From Nymphaea colorata (Eukaryota; Streptophyta; Magnoliopsida; Nymphaeales; Nymphaeaceae), in assembly GCF_008831285.2 (NCBI RefSeq), contig NC_045138.2:10988571-11052570 (forward strand): a stretch of 64,000 bases of DNA, in the 5' to 3' direction. The number at the start of each line of letters is the position of its first letter. Within the stretch, counting starts at the first letter, position 1. The position numbers and the translations under genes were made by a program. The notes below the pieces were generated by a model, which did not search any database, was not told where the DNA came from, and was given only the letters and a program-made list of their open reading frames with translations. Shown piece after piece: positions 48,591 through 61,152 of this stretch.

Positions 48591-48729
48591 AAAGGGTGAG
48601 GGCTCTCACCGCCCTAAGTAGAGTTATTTCAACCTTTGTTAGAAAGCTCCTTAAAGCTGGAACACTCTTAACTCAGAGCCCACCTCTAAAACCGTCATCC
48701 AATAGTGGTGAAAATAGTCCTAATTTTAG

Positions 48730-48871
48730 TACTCGATCCAACTCTCATTCTATTGACACTTCTATCCATTATTTTAGGTGTCAAGCATTGAGCTACATTC
48801 ACTCAGACTGTTCTAAGGTGGTCAAGCAAACTGTCATTGTCGAACCTGATGAAGCCCTTAAACTTGAGTAA
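48730..48871 (+). pseudogene. Relic of Ty3/gypsy gag zinc knuckle
   Basis: The frame reads YFRCQALSYIHSDC followed by SKVVKQTVIVEPDE. In plant gypsy gag the knuckle reads CFKCQGYGHIASQC, followed a few residues later by a VV..VE segment. The spacing is identical, but the first cysteine has become Y and the conserved histidine Y. The match is short but position by position. Nothing else of the element is clear. Confidence 0.45.
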
Positions 48872-49053
48872 GAGGATGCCTAAAGTAAGTTGAAAATTTA
48901 CTCAAAATAATGATGAGAAGGTTTTCATCTATGATGGGAATGCTGTATTTAAATTGTTGTATTTGCTCCATGTTTTAGCAAACCTGAAAACCTCAACTTA
49001 CCACAAGTGGTTACCAAATAACATTTTGAGAACAAAATATCACTACAAAGGCT

Positions 49054-49066
49054 CTGATACCATGTT
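49054..49066 (-). other. Copia-type primer-binding site
   Basis: On the minus strand TGGTATCAGAGCC is a perfect 13-nt match to the tRNA-iMet site used by plant copia elements. It is preceded by ...GATCTAACA, a plausible LTR end. An LTR would therefore extend rightwards from about 49,065, but its far end was not found and no copia coding sequence follows on the left, so it is a relic. Confidence 0.6.
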
Positions 49067-49198
49067 AGATCTTGATGTTCGAAACTGTTCTAACCAGGAA
49101 GAAAGAAAACATTAGAGAAGAGGACATTACCAACAGTAAAACAGGAGAACAGTAGCCACATTTTTCTGGAGTGTGCTAAGTCTTTCTATTGACATATC

Positions 49199-49455
49199 TT
49201 ACACCGATTTAAGAGTGTACGATAAGTACATAGCCAGACTGTACATACGCATGATAACGCCCAAAATCTGAAGCCGGTCCATAAAAAAAACACTATGCTT
49301 TTCAAAAGGTATTAATGTACGACACCACCTAATGCCACTGAATTTAATGGACTCGATGTAGCTGTACAGGCGCTGCTCTACATATAGTCCAAGCAAGAGA
49401 ACCAAATAAACTAACAAGAAAATGAACATACCACAGCTAATCAAACACTGCAAAG
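49199..49455 (-). CDS. Possible terminal exon or ORF with a hydrophobic segment; unrecognised
   Basis: An 84-codon frame carries a strongly hydrophobic stretch (MFIFLLVYLVLLLGLYV, near residues 9-25) followed by a charged tail rich in R, Y and S. Just upstream on the minus strand is TTCCTTTGCAG, a good splice-acceptor form, so it could be the last exon of a minus-strand gene. I found no upstream exon, and the stretch may instead be part of an LTR next to the primer-binding site at 49,054. Treat it as speculative. Confidence 0.2.
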
Positions 49456-49499
49456 GAATTCCTTGATCTGTCTGTGAAAGAGTGAAGATTCAGCCTATA

Positions 49500-52400
49500 T
49501 TAGCTGGAGAAAAATAATCAACTTGTGCATGCCTCAACGGTATCCCACTGTGAGTTCAGATTTGGCCGATTATATAGCTTTTCTTCTTATGATAGGGCTT
49601 GCTGTATGGCAGACAAGTCCTTATCCAGGTTTATAGTTAAACCTATTCTTTTAGTGAAGAGAAGAATTTTAACTGGAATTGGAACTGGAGCTCCAAAACC
49701 ATCCCTTAAAATTTCTTTAGAAAACACACACTCCTTAAATTGTTAGATTTGCAGGGATGAAAACCGGACACTAGGTAAGCTGCAATTATGGGTCACGTAC
49801 CAGATCTAGGCTCCAGTGTCCATTTCTTCAAACTGAAAATGAAATTACATCTCTTTAATCCGCCGAAACTAAAATCATGTTCTGAAAATTTGCCACCATC
49901 TACTTAATGACGACAGAAATGGTCAGCTACAGATAAAACTCATTGGGAGAAGAAATCGATAAAGTATTTTTATTCATAATCAGCTCAACTTCTGGGGATA
50001 ACTTATACCAAAAGCGTACTTGAATGCAATCAACTATCTCAAAGGATAAAAATTATAGACCTTTGCATGTGATATACAATCTATCATAGGATGTAATTTC
50101 TCACAGGAAATGGAACAAACTGGAGTCTCAAGAGGCGTTTCAAGGCACCGTTTACAGAGCTGAACTGCACGCTCAAGACCCACCACTAACTAGAGATTAG
50201 TATGTCAGTACTTTTCTAGTTTTTATGCAAACTTCGTCATATATAGGTGCCAGAGACCCTGCAATCTGAATATTCGCAGGCATTCATATCACGAAACTGC
50301 ATTCGTGTAATAAATACTGCCACATTTGTCGGCTCTAGCTGAAGTTAGGCAAACGATACAAACTGAAAAAAGGACAATTATGAGATCCAACCATCGGCAG
50401 CACAATAGGGATTCCTGTATAGAATCAGAAGCGACTAACAATCAAATGTAAACATGCATCTAGAAACATAATCATAGGAACTCCAGCAGGTGCTGACGGA
50501 TCAGGTTAGAAATCTTATAAATGAAGGATTACGTACGGTAGCCAATTTAAAATAGCTAGAACCTCTAAACTTGATCAAGGTCTTCTAATCTGAAGTATAT
50601 CACAGTCTGATGGTACATTTATTCAAATAAAGATAAGGTGACATCAAAGAGTTTTATTGAGAGTGATCCTTCTAGAACCTTCAATCATATGATATATACG
50701 AGATTCTAAAGATTTGTCGAGAGAACAAAAAATTTACGGGATACCATGTGTCATTTCCATGTTGTAATAACAATTTTAAACTTTCTGCATGGACACTTCC
50801 TTTTAACACCCCGCTGTCGTATACTCGTGATACTAAACAATAACAAAATCTAATTCTGTAAAGAGACAAAAAAAGAAAATATAGTAAAGCAACAAACCTG
50901 TCAAGGATCAACTATTTCCAGATGGAATTTCAGATGAAGAATACCATATTGTCATTAACATCTAGAATAAGGATATTTATGATCTACACTTAAGCACATG
51001 ACGAGGGAAAAAAGCACACGTCATTAACAATTTTGAGACAATTTTGAAAAGACCATGCAAATCTAAATTATACAGGAAGATAGAACCCTATGGATTCAAA
51101 AAATAGGAAGCGAGGAGGCTTGATAAGGAAAAAAATGCAAGCTCTAAGGTAGATACTGCAACACAGACAAGTACTGTGTGCCAAGAAGCTTGAATTAATA
51201 AAACTAAGAAATTTGAGTAAGCACTGAAATTAACAAGCCAATTTTGATTTTGATAGACTCCAATTGGTCCAGAGGTAAATTAAGGATGACTTCAAACTTC
51301 ATACTGCCTCAAGATTAATTATCAAATAACTAAACTATAGTTTTTTCACTCATGTTGAGATATAACAGGACATCTCTATGTATGAACTTAGATGCTAGCA
51401 GTTAAGGACATTACAGTACGACGACTCGTTTCCTGCACCAATATGACAGTCACAAGATTAACACCACTCTCGGTGACAAGGAAAAGGAAACCTTGAAGTT
51501 TCTCTCACCTTGTTTACTTGTTCTCGTTGCATTTTTAGGTGGAACTGTCATATGATCTTGTTGGAATAAGTTCCAGCTATTCCATTTTTCTGCATTACGT
51601 AGTGGTCTTTTGGTTGTTGTTGTTGTAAAAGCATAAAATTATTCAAGCTGAAGGGAAGAACTAAAGGTCTCTGCCCTATGAGACATGTTGGTTCATTTAA
51701 GAACATCAATCAAGCCTGAAATACTATGCACGACATATCCACATAACATGTTGGCTCAGTAAACTACTTGCCACTGGGAGTTATTGGAATACCAGAATGT
51801 TATCAGTTGGTTGGCTATAGTAGAAATAGAATTAACCGCATGCTTTTTTTCTGCTCAAATTAAGAAAGATCATAGTTGGATTGCTTAAGATGATTTATTT
51901 TTTAAAATGACAGCAAGAAACTACATCACTTTCTGCATTAGTTTGTCAAAAAATTGCGTCCAAAGTATTCTTTCATGCCAAGAACAATGTCTCGATAATC
52001 TTCCCCAAGCCGGTTCCTTTCTTTTGGATTTAAACCAAACGTTTTATTGTTGAACCAATGATGATACATAAAATTCTTTCAAACTTCCTAGATAGTCTTG
52101 CAAACCAGAGGCTATCACTCTTCTCCGTAATTAGGGAAAAGAAAACCAACTGTAAATTAAGCTTCTTATAACTGTGTTGCCAGAAAGATTGCTTAGCTAA
52201 CTGAAAGTATTACATGATCCTGTAGTAGATTGGACAGAGTCGACAGACACTCTCCACAATAGGACTCATCCCATATTTTAAGAGAAAAGGGGAGGTGGGT
52301 GGGGGGAATACTTGCTGTAATCTGTCTAATTCAGGGTTGCCAGCTTATCAAGAGCGATTGCATCACTTACTTTCTAGCAGTAGAAAAAAAGGCTATTCTC

Positions 52401-53429
52401 AAACATTTGCAGCTTATTTGCAGTTGATTAAACTTCCCTGATTCATTTGAAATAATATGGAATTTTTCTACCTTTTATTTTCTTCCATCCGATCTTTACA
52501 GACAGATGGTTAAACTTTTTCAGTAACAATTTTCGATGAAAAGAATTGAATAATTTTGCACATCCCTTTGTTCAAAAACTTTAGTCATTGGCGCATCAAG
52601 CATAAGGACTGGTATCCAACCCAAAACATGCCAAGGTTAACATGCTTAACTACAATACTGATTTTTAAACACATTAACTAGATTAGTAAATACACCTAAT
52701 AACAAAAAATTAACGATATAGTCCAAAAAAGATCATACAAAATAAATTACAGATTGGTTATGGCATATGGATCAAGCATATAAGCACACAAGTTATTACA
52801 CGAAAAAACATAATGACAATCACCAGTCATATTTAACAAAAATAACTGCAGCAATCATTCCATTTAAAATGACCGAGTCCAAACTGAATATGAATTTAAT
52901 AGCATTGACAATCTGCATATTGCATTTATGGACAGATACATGTCAGTGGCTGAAGGGAAATATGAGAGGCAGCAACCATCCTTACACATTTAATAAAATA
53001 TAATTAATCCTTATCGACAATACAATTTATTCAGAAACAGGATCTAAAAAATGAAAAGAATCATTACAGATTGGACTGTGTTTTTAACCACTACAAGACT
53101 ATATCATCTTATGTGAAAGGATCACATGATAATAGAGAATGATTGTCAGCATCCTAACCATATGGCTCCCACTTTCCTCAAATCCTGATTAATAACCACC
53201 AAATGTTTTGATGTCCTTGATAGCTCGCCAAACCATGATTTAAGGAAGAAGAACCACACAACCCATAATACTATAAACAAGCTCTGAAGGATATAGGTAA
53301 GTGGTTATACAGCAACCAGCCTGCATCTTATTCAATGGAGAGAATTTTGAACCACAAAACTTCCCTCTCAATTAATTGATACATATAGTGCAAGTACTGG
53401 ATGGAAACAATATGATGATCAGATTAAAA
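49500..53429. other. Gene-free, mostly low-copy stretch downstream of the PIRL gene
   Basis: AT-rich DNA without recognisable coding sequence, repeat array or RNA gene. Frames at 50,681-50,911 and 52,767-53,003 have no domain. Part of the right end may be 3' untranslated region of the PIRL gene. Confidence 0.4.
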
Positions 53430-53495
53430 GGAGAAAAGGGAGAGAGAGACAGAGACAGACAGACAGACAAACAGCGAGAGAGAGAAGCAGAGAGA
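53430..53495. repeat. (GA)n/(GACA)n microsatellite
   Basis: GAGAGAGAGACAGAGACAG followed by ACAGACAGACA and another GA run. It lies about 240 bp past the stop codon of the PIRL gene, so it may be in its 3' UTR. Confidence 0.85.
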
Positions 53496-53626
53496 TTAAC
53501 GAGATGAGATAGGGTAGCAGAAACCTAACATGTACGTAGTGGCATAAGACTTTCTTCTCATATCAATAGCTCCATTTGTCCATGCATACATGGACAGTTA
53601 AGGTTCATCTGCAGCACATGAAGCAC

Positions 53627-53708
53627 CTGAGAATGGAAAAAAAAATAACAAAAAGTTAAAAGTGATTCTTAACAGCCCAATAATATCTACAAGAGGAACT
53701 AAGCTTAC
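53627..53708 (-). other. Probable 82-bp intron in the 3' UTR of the PIRL gene
   Basis: On the minus strand ATG|GTAAGCTT is a good donor and CCATTCTCAG|GTGC a good acceptor after a T-rich tract. The junction lies about 28 nt past the stop codon, closer than the ~50-55 nt usually needed to trigger nonsense-mediated decay, so a spliced 3' UTR would be tolerated. This rests on consensus sequence only. Confidence 0.5.
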
Positions 53709-53736
53709 CATTTCAGCAATGCCTTTAAGTTCCAAT

Positions 53737-56097
53737 TCAAGCTTTCTCATAGTCTAAACCATCATGCTTTCTCTTGTTAGTCCTAGAGAAAAAACAAAAT
53801 TGAACCCAACTTTTCTTCTGCTTAACTACTTGTGTTTTAGCTTCCCTATTCGTAACAAGTTCAGCCATGTATTGCACAACAGCCTGGAGAAGACATGAAT
53901 GGCAGAATCAACCTTTAGTAAAGAAGTAGGCAAGCAAATATGGAAAAAACTTAAGAACAAGAAAATGCCTGAGCTACCTGAGCGCCTTTGTCACACACAT
54001 GCCTAGGTGGTACCTCCAACGGTGTTCCATCGGCATTAAGAATCTTTAGTTTGGATAACATTGAAAATGAGTCAGGGAGAACTCTTATTTGGTCATTGCT
54101 GATATCCAATTCTTCCAGCATCTCAAGGTTGCCAATTGATTTTGGCAAATATTGTAAATCAGCAAAATTGTTTCCAAGGTTTAGCTTCACAATGCTGGTC
54201 GACAGGCACAAGCTTTCAGGAACTGATTCAAGTTCATTGAAGCTGACATCAAGTTCCTTCAGCTTTGAAAGTGATGCCATAGTAGTTGGTAATCCTTTTA
54301 TCTTGTTATAGTGCAAGGTTAAGATCTCCAAAGACTCAAGCTTTCCAATTGCTTCCGGCAGGGCTTTGAGTTGGTTGAAATCAGCATGAAGCTCAACAAG
54401 CGAACTACATTGACCAATGGTAAACGGTAGCTCCTCTATCTCATTGGTTTCAATGCTCAATTTTTTCAAGCGAATAAGCTTTCCTATTGTATCAGGTAAG
54501 AACGTCAACTGGTTAGAGCTAAGATCAAGGTTCACCAGGCATGATAACTTCCCAATTGAAGGCGGTAATGTAGATAACTGATTTCCATGCAAATCCAGGT
54601 CCACTAGACTAAGCAGGTCACCTATGGATTCTGGAAGACTAGCAATCCTGTTTGAGTGGAGATCTAACTTGGTTAAGGAAGATAATCCCCCAATCGTGGT
54701 CGGAAGTGCAATAATCCTATTCTCGGACAAATTTAGAGTCAACAAGGTTGAGAGCTTCCCCAAGGAGTCAGGCAGCCAATCAATCACGTCATTCAATTTG
54801 CCTTGAAGATCAAGGTCCTTGGTGCCTTTCTTTGAAGAAACCTCAATTAAGCTTGCAAGTTTTATCAGGCTCAACTTCTCGCCACCATCACCTACAAGCA
54901 GAAACAATTAGACGAAGAGTTAATACAGCTATCCACGGAATCAGCGAAGACGTCGAAGGTTGAGGTCGCACTTCATGCTCCAGAATTATTTCAGTTCAAA
55001 ATAATAAATAATCAAGGAAAGATGCATCAAAATTAACATTTCAGATCTCTATATAAAAATAACATATCTATAATAAAAAATTTAGCAGGGAAACGTCCTA
55101 CAAACCCGAAAGAAAATTTCTCACATTTAACAACAAGCTGCACAACGTTAACAGATTTAAAATGAAACACATGCACAGTTAACAAAACCATAATGAAAAT
55201 TTCTCACATCTAACAACAAGCTGCACACATTTCAAGTTTTATTAACCTTCAATAGATCAACACAGTCCATATGATCAAGAAAATTAAATGTTCATCAGAA
55301 TTCACATTTGACATTAAAAAGAGAGAAAATAATTAACATTCCAGTTGAAGTAAGCAGCATGAATAACAGACGATAAAACCATAATGAGAGTAACCAAAAA
55401 ACCATCCACAACCAACAGATCACAACATTTAAATTAATGGCTCAAACGAAGACTCACTAGAAGGCGGCTGTATCGTGAGTGCCGAATTCCGTAGCGTTGG
55501 AGCTTCAACGGAGACAATCCCATCGACGAACGGGGAGCTCTTCGCCGTTTTGACGAAGCTGTCGTCCCTCGTCTGAAACAGCAGCTCCGACCGCCCGGAG
55601 ATCGATGTCTTGCCTGAAGAGATATTGTTGGTCCGGACCGAAGGAATCGACGAAGATGACGATGACGAAGCAACGCCCATGGCGACAACGTCCAGCGGAC
55701 TCACGGCTTGAGTGGATGAGGCACCGGTACTGCCACCGCCACCACGGTCAGCGGAATTGGGCAGGCATCTGGAAGCCCGCTGGACCAGGTCGTCGAAGAG
55801 GATGTGAGATCTCTCGAGATCGAGAACCGCGAGGGCTTCCCTCTTCTGCTGCTTGCTCTGCAGGAACACGAGGTTCCTCTGCATCTCCTGCAGCACGAAG
55901 AAGAGTTCTTCGGGGACCTCTTGCCCCTTCCTCTGCTTGGAGATGGCCTCAAGCCTCATCTGCTCCTCCTTATCCACGTTCCGAACAACGGCCATGGCGG
56001 CCTCCACCTCGTCCAAGCCGGGCCTCACCGGCAGCGACCGGTGAATTCTCATGATCTCCTCCACCACACCATCAGTCGACTCCAGAAACGAACCCAT
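53737..56097 (-). CDS. Plant intracellular Ras-group-related LRR protein (PIRL4/5-like), 566 aa, three coding exons
   Basis: Exons: 55,458-56,097 (640 nt, donor A|GTGAGT), 53,978-54,891 (914 nt, acceptor TTGTAG, donor CAG|GTAGCT) and 53,737-53,883 (147 nt, acceptor CTCCAG). Introns are 566 and 94 bp. Phases agree and the joined frame has no stop. The N-terminal ~210 residues start MGSFLESTDGVVEEIMRIHRS and include a charged helical part (EEQMRLEAISKQRKGQEVPEE), a QSKQQKREAL segment and a Gly/Ser-rich linker. Residues ~235-510 hold about eleven 23-residue leucine-rich repeats of the L..L.L..N.L..LP..IG.L type, the SHOC2/Ras-group class. The tail is VVQYMAELV...KQKKSWVQFCFFS..NKRK, typical of PIRL4/5. 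PIRLs are cytoplasmic proteins thought to act as signalling scaffolds; Arabidopsis PIRL1 and PIRL9 act in pollen development. The role of this copy is inferred by family only. Exon 1 is GC-rich and exons 2-3 AT-richer, a common plant 5'-3' gradient. It appears intact. Confidence 0.95.
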
Positions 56098-56450
56098 CTC
56101 TCACCCACCAAAAAAGAAAAACAAACTCCCACCCCGCCCCCTCAGGGATTCTAGCTCATTCTGGAGACGCCAGCAAAATGGTATCTTCACTTTCTGCTCT
56201 GTAATCCAAGGGAGAGAAAGAGAGAATGCACGATTCCTGTGGGAGGCGGAAGAGATTTAAGAGCCTCTTGATGCTTTTTTGTTGGGGTTTTGGCGCCTCC
56301 TTTTCCTCTTCTCTCGGCCGTTGAGGTAGAGGGGAAAGAAACAGTGGAAATCGTGATGAAGGCGATGACGATGATTACGACAGGGAGTTGCAGAAGAGAG
56401 AGAGAGAGAGAGAGAGAGGGAAACAGGTTTTTTTTTTTTTTTCTTTGCCC
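56098..56450 (-). promoter_or_regulatory. 5' UTR and proximal promoter region of the PIRL gene
   Basis: Upstream of the start codon the minus strand is pyrimidine-rich (CTCTCTTTCTCTCCC near 56,205-56,225; long CT run at 56,395-56,418; T/A run at 56,427-56,441). I see no convincing TATA box. CT-rich TATA-less promoters are common for broadly expressed plant genes, so this fits, but the start of transcription cannot be fixed from sequence. Confidence 0.45.
56395..56418. repeat. (AG)n microsatellite in the PIRL upstream region
   Basis: About 12 AG units, CT on the transcribed sense strand, followed by a 15-base T run on the plus strand. GA/CT repeats in plant 5' regions can bind GAGA-binding (BBR/BPC) factors; whether this one does is unknown. 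Confidence 0.9.
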
Positions 56451-57905
56451 TTTTTGGAGTTCTTACACAAAGGTGGTCCTCCCTTTTGTAATGTGCAAAC
56501 TGGATACCTTGTCCGAACGGGACAGACAATGACGAATATGTCCTTACATAAGTTACCAATTTACCCCTCGTGGAACTTGGCTGCGTGGGTTGTCGTGAGC
56601 CGCGGCCCCACGCCGCTGTTCTCCCTCGAGTGCTCTCTTGTCTTGTTACTTCCCGCTCCCAGCCGACGGTGGCGTTTTGTCCGTCGAAATCTCGTAAAAA
56701 ATTCTATGGCACGTTTTTAGCATTTTAATAAATTCTGACTAAGTTTAGGTGCGACTAAAAATTCATTATAAGACATTAAAATTTGTCATGTAGACATAAA
56801 TTTGTTAATAAATGTCCATTAAGTTGATCGAAATGATGCGATCTGTATTGCTGGTTTGATATAAAACCATTAAAATTTGGCACATATAACTTGGTATTTG
56901 TAGAATTGTTGGAATTGCCTGAACGGGCGATGCTTAGGGGGTTGGCTCGTGTAAAGACCTCATTAATTTGGTAATTGGTTTGATTTTTGTGGGTTTTATG
57001 TTTTTCGATGAACACCGAAGGCGGCAAAGCAAAGGAAAGGGGAAGATGGGAGGGCTATTAAGCAGCACCAGAAGTTGTCCCTCACCAAGTTAGAAGTGTT
57101 GGAACTTTGTGATTGAGAAATGCACTTTTTCTATTTCGGGCATTACATTATTGGAGGATTTGTTATTGTTGCATTAAATTTGGTTGGGTTAACAGTTTCA
57201 TAATCTCCTTAGTTTCACGTGAGACCATGTTAGGGACTTGTTTTTAGTGAAAAGAGCACTATCAGCTAGTTTTGGATGTCAGTGAAGTGGGCTCGGGACT
57301 ACGGGGCAGGGCTGTTGGCAAAAGCAAAGCTTAACTAGTTAGCGACTAAAGAGAGAAAAGAAAGTGAAATATGGTTTTCTTCTTATTTTTAGCACGCTCT
57401 TATGCTCTCAGCTACAAGTCTATTGACACGGGCTAGGGATTTTCTAAATAAATGTATATATATGGATAGGCTTATCGAGCCTATATTATTTTATTTAAAG
57501 TCTTATTTTCTTTCATATATTTTGAAAACAAAATCATGATGTAAGCTGAATTAGATGTACTTTATTGTCATCTTTAGACATTTGAATGACGTGATTTAGA
57601 ACTTGTTATTTATTAAATAAGTTATATAAATTGTGTCTATTACAATTATTTTGATTACTTATTCTTTTTATTTACTTAAAAGGTGGTTATGTTATAGGGT
57701 CCATGAAATATATAGACTATTATCTATCAGTCATCAAGTAAATTTTTTTAATTAGGATTATAAAAACTTTGATCACACTAAAATGACATTTTTTGTGAAG
57801 AAACTGTCATTTGGCGATAGAAACGCTATTTGAATGTTTCATGAATCTACTTCAAAGATGAACAGATTCATGAAGCAATAGAACATGTGTTTTATGAATC
57901 TGCTC
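56451..57905. other. Gene-free stretch upstream of the PIRL gene
   Basis: No gene recognised. The 83-codon minus-strand frame at 56,776-57,027 has no domain. The first few hundred bases may contain distal promoter sequence. Confidence 0.4.
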
Positions 57906-57911
57906 AAATTT

Positions 57912-58222
57912 TTTAGTCTGATTTATAAAACACTCATAGAGTATTCCTACTACCAATCAATCTCAAAGAATTTGGGTTGTACAATCATTCCCTTTTAGAA
58001 CATTGCATTGTCAAAATGGTTTTTTTTTTTTTCCACAATGTTAGTTTTGATCTATCAACTAAGAATCTGCCAAAATCTTTAATTATGATTTACGGAACAC
58101 TCATAGAATATTCATACTACCAATCAATTCAAGGATTTGGGTTGTACATTCATTCCCTTTTAAGAACATTGCATTGTCAAAATGATTTTTTCCTTTTCCC
58201 AATGTTAGTTTTGATCTGTCGC
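57912..58222. repeat. Tandem duplication, two copies with 167-bp spacing
   Basis: AACACTCATAGA(G/A)TATTC occurs at 57,929 and 58,096, followed in both copies by CTACCAATCAAT, GGATTTGGGTTGTACA or close forms, TCATTCCCTTTTA, AGAACATTGCATTGTCAAAA and AATGTTAGTTTTGATCT. The copies are close to 90% alike by eye, so the duplication is fairly recent. The 89-codon frame across it reflects the repeat, not a gene. Confidence 0.8.
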
Positions 58223-60987
58223 CTAAAATGCTGTTTTGAAGGCTAAGCGATGTTATATCTCGTCCAAAAGTGCGGTTTAGGATGTCACATAAGTACCTGC
58301 TTCGCTGGTACAAAAACAAATTTGTGTACTTTCAAAATGATTAAGAAGGGGTGTGTGAAAAGCACGCATAGTTGATGACCCTCCATCAAGTCTGAAGTCG
58401 GTCATCCAGTTGCATGACCTTTCCGTTATGTCTTAGTTGTGGACCGTTTTTATAATCAATGAAATTTCATGTACATAGATGAGTTTGGTGCTTATAATCA
58501 GCCACATTTGTATGGTTACAGGGTTCGAAACGGGAAGGTTCAGGCTATGTTGACCGGGTTCGTGGATGGAATTGAGTACGTTGTTAGACCAGGCAGCAGC
58601 TTGGTCCGAACCAAGCCCCGTCAACTGTTGCCTTGGGTTGGGCCTAGTTTCCTTAAATCGACACACATTAACCCACCCTGTCAATTTGAAGGTCTCTAAA
58701 TGAGCCAGGTCACGTTGCGCTAATCCTATACACGAGCAAAGCTCCTAATTGCTTGTCGTGGAGCCTCCCTTTTCTTTTACTCCCGTTGGGGCAGCTAGTG
58801 GTGTTTATGTCGACTTCACAGTCTAAGATATCTAATTGAATGCTTTCTAAAAAAAACTGCTTTGATTAACAAATCAAACCAGATTTAGATTTAAGAAATG
58901 ATGTCCAGCCACATTTAGATTTGGATTTAATAAAAACAAACATTCAAGTTTTAAATGAATATTCTATATGTCGAGCATTTATTTATAAATAATGTAGTTC
59001 GGATTTGGCTGTGTACTTAAAAATTGAATTTAAATTCAATGTCGAATTTTAAAGTTGGATTCAAATTCCAAATTTGAAAAGAAATTTTAGATAGATTACA
59101 TATTCTTCTTTATTTGATCTAACTTTAATTCAAATGACATCCAGTGAAATCAGATGTAGTAAAAAGGTACATCAGTTGACACCCGCCTCTCTCAACCCAC
59201 CCAACTTTAGGGTTTTTGACAAAAGCCAAGGTAAAGGTAAGTGTGAGTTGTATGGGGCGCTTGCTCCACGGAGCCAAATCTAAAATCTTGTTTTTAATGT
59301 TTAGATTTGAGTAAATTGGGGTTTAATTATATAGATAAGCCCCACCAGACCCCAAAGGCCAATTAAAATTTTGTTATTTATACATTTAGTGCCTCATAAA
59401 TTCAAATTTTTATCTCCACCCCTTCGTAACATCAAAATCATGTTTGTGGCAGAAAGACCCTTTCCCGTGAAATGTTTGCTGCACTTGGCAAGCCCATCTG
59501 GCTTCCAGCTGTAGCCATTTTGTCACAATGTCAGTGGCAGAGATACATTTATTGCAGCCTAGAAAAATTACATTATTTACATACAAAAACTTTTTTGAAT
59601 TTTACATATGAGTACCCTTTAAACTTTAAAATGCCCCTCAGCCGTTTCCCCACTGCCCAATGCCAACTCCACCTCCCACCCTTGCCCAGTTTCATCCGAC
59701 ATATTTATCATTCTCCAGCAAAAATAAGGCAGTTTGGTCATCGGCCCCTTTGTCTGAAGAACGTAGACACCATCGTCCATCTAAATGGGAAGTGGGGATT
59801 TTTCGGTCATTTCGAAGATGGCTGTGCCTCGAGGGTGGGCTCGCCCGTTAATTGCGCCATGGGAACCCCGTGAGCGCCATGCCTTTCCGCGCAAAGGACC
59901 TCATCATCCCTCCACCTCGCACAATTTTAATGGACACAAATGCCCCTTCCCTTCGCGTTGGGCCTGATCCCGATGGTGGTTAAAACTTAAATCTGATTGC
60001 GTCACGGTTCGATTTCCGATACGAAACAATCAAAATGCAATCACCCAAATTGGTTGTTCATTCTCAAATGGGTGTCACAGTTGACTCAGGTGCGCACTCG
60101 GGGTTCGAGCTTTGGACGTTGATCGATTGTTTTGGACTCGAGTTTGTTTCACCGCACAGGTTGCGTTTGTTTCACCGCGAATTTCATGGATTTAAGATCA
60201 TATTCCTTCTTAATTCGATCTTAAATTCATAATTTTTAATATAAATTCATGCTACTGAAATATCCTAAAACACACATTTTTATTTTTATACAATATGAAA
60301 TTTAAAATATAAGGTTATCAAATGCAAACTAAAGCAAGACAGAACTTAGAATTGTGGAGCACCGTCCGGCCGGTTGAGGCCGATGTCTCTTTTGTTCATC
60401 TAACTTCAAACCTAGAAACGTGCACATCTCAAATTGTACGGTTGAAGATGAACAACCAAAAGTTCCATAGAATAGAAATTGAGTCTCCTCGCCACAAATT
60501 TTTGATGAACGTAAGGCTTTTGATTTTAAAACTCTCAAGAAATTTAGTTTATGTATTGGAATTTAATTATTTTTCTCAACCCTATAAACTTGGACTTCTC
60601 CAATTCAGTGGCAAAGCCTAATTCAAAAAAGTAGGGAAGAATTTGAACGAATCGATTAGAAAGGCATAAAAATTGGCGTTATATATAAGAAAAGTCAATG
60701 ACGTTAGTTGCCGGACCATTAAAATCGAAAAAGGAACCATAAATTGTAAATCCACCAAAATAATCGCTGAATAATAAGTAAACTGTTGGTGATGCCAACA
60801 TAGAATAGTGACTATTTTTACCAATAAATTTTAAAAATTCTCTCTCTCGCTCTCCCAGTTCCTTTTTTTTTTCTTTTTAAAGAGTAGTTAACTCTTACTT
60901 TTTTCTCCAGCAATGTCTCCTACAATTTTCCTCTGTCGTATAGCTGTTGCTGCGAGTTGAGATCTTTTGTTCACTTCACCAATATAT
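58223..60987. other. Gene-free stretch
   Basis: No gene is supported. The longest frame (133 codons, 59,472-59,873, plus) has no recognisable domain, no hydrophobic core pattern and sits in mixed-composition DNA. Words such as CCAGCCACATTTAGATTTGGATT (58,908) and GACATCCAGTGAAATCAGATG (59,136) may mark the ends of a decayed MITE. Overlapping frames at 60,322-60,621 are not recognisable either. Confidence 0.35.
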
Positions 60988-61152
60988 AGGGGCGGAGCTT
61001 AGGCCATGGCTCCCTGCCGTCACATTTTTCAAATAAAAAATTACCCTTTGAAATCTTAAAGACTTTTTTTTTACCACCGTAAAAATTTTGAAACATAACA
61101 GGCATGTCAAAATTTTTCTTGGCCCCTCGAGAAAGAAACTTTGGCTTCGCTA
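60988..61152. mobile_element. Short non-autonomous repeat with GGGGCGGAG ends
   Basis: It starts GGGGCGGAGCTTAGGCC and runs through a T- and A-rich core (AATTACCCTTTGAAA, AAAATTTTGAAAC) to TTGGCCCCTCGAGAAAG and AACTTTGGCTTCGC. Relatives lie at 1,841-2,032 and 62,367-62,582. No target duplication was seen. Confidence 0.35.

Noticed and set aside
53951-54907. Reading the LRR part as a complete 318-aa intronless protein
   Set aside because: Its first codons lie in intron 1 and its last residues (after GAQ) lie in intron 2. Splice sites on both sides are good, and the exon 3 tail is the conserved PIRL ending.
55434-56154. Several open frames on both strands over PIRL exon 1 (up to 149 codons)
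   Set aside because: They are shadows of the GC-rich first exon in other frames. Only the frame starting at 56,097 joins exon 2 and matches the PIRL family.
59472-59873. 133-codon plus-strand frame as a gene
   Set aside because: No domain, no convincing start context and no splice partners. Overlapping frames in the same stretch are equally open.
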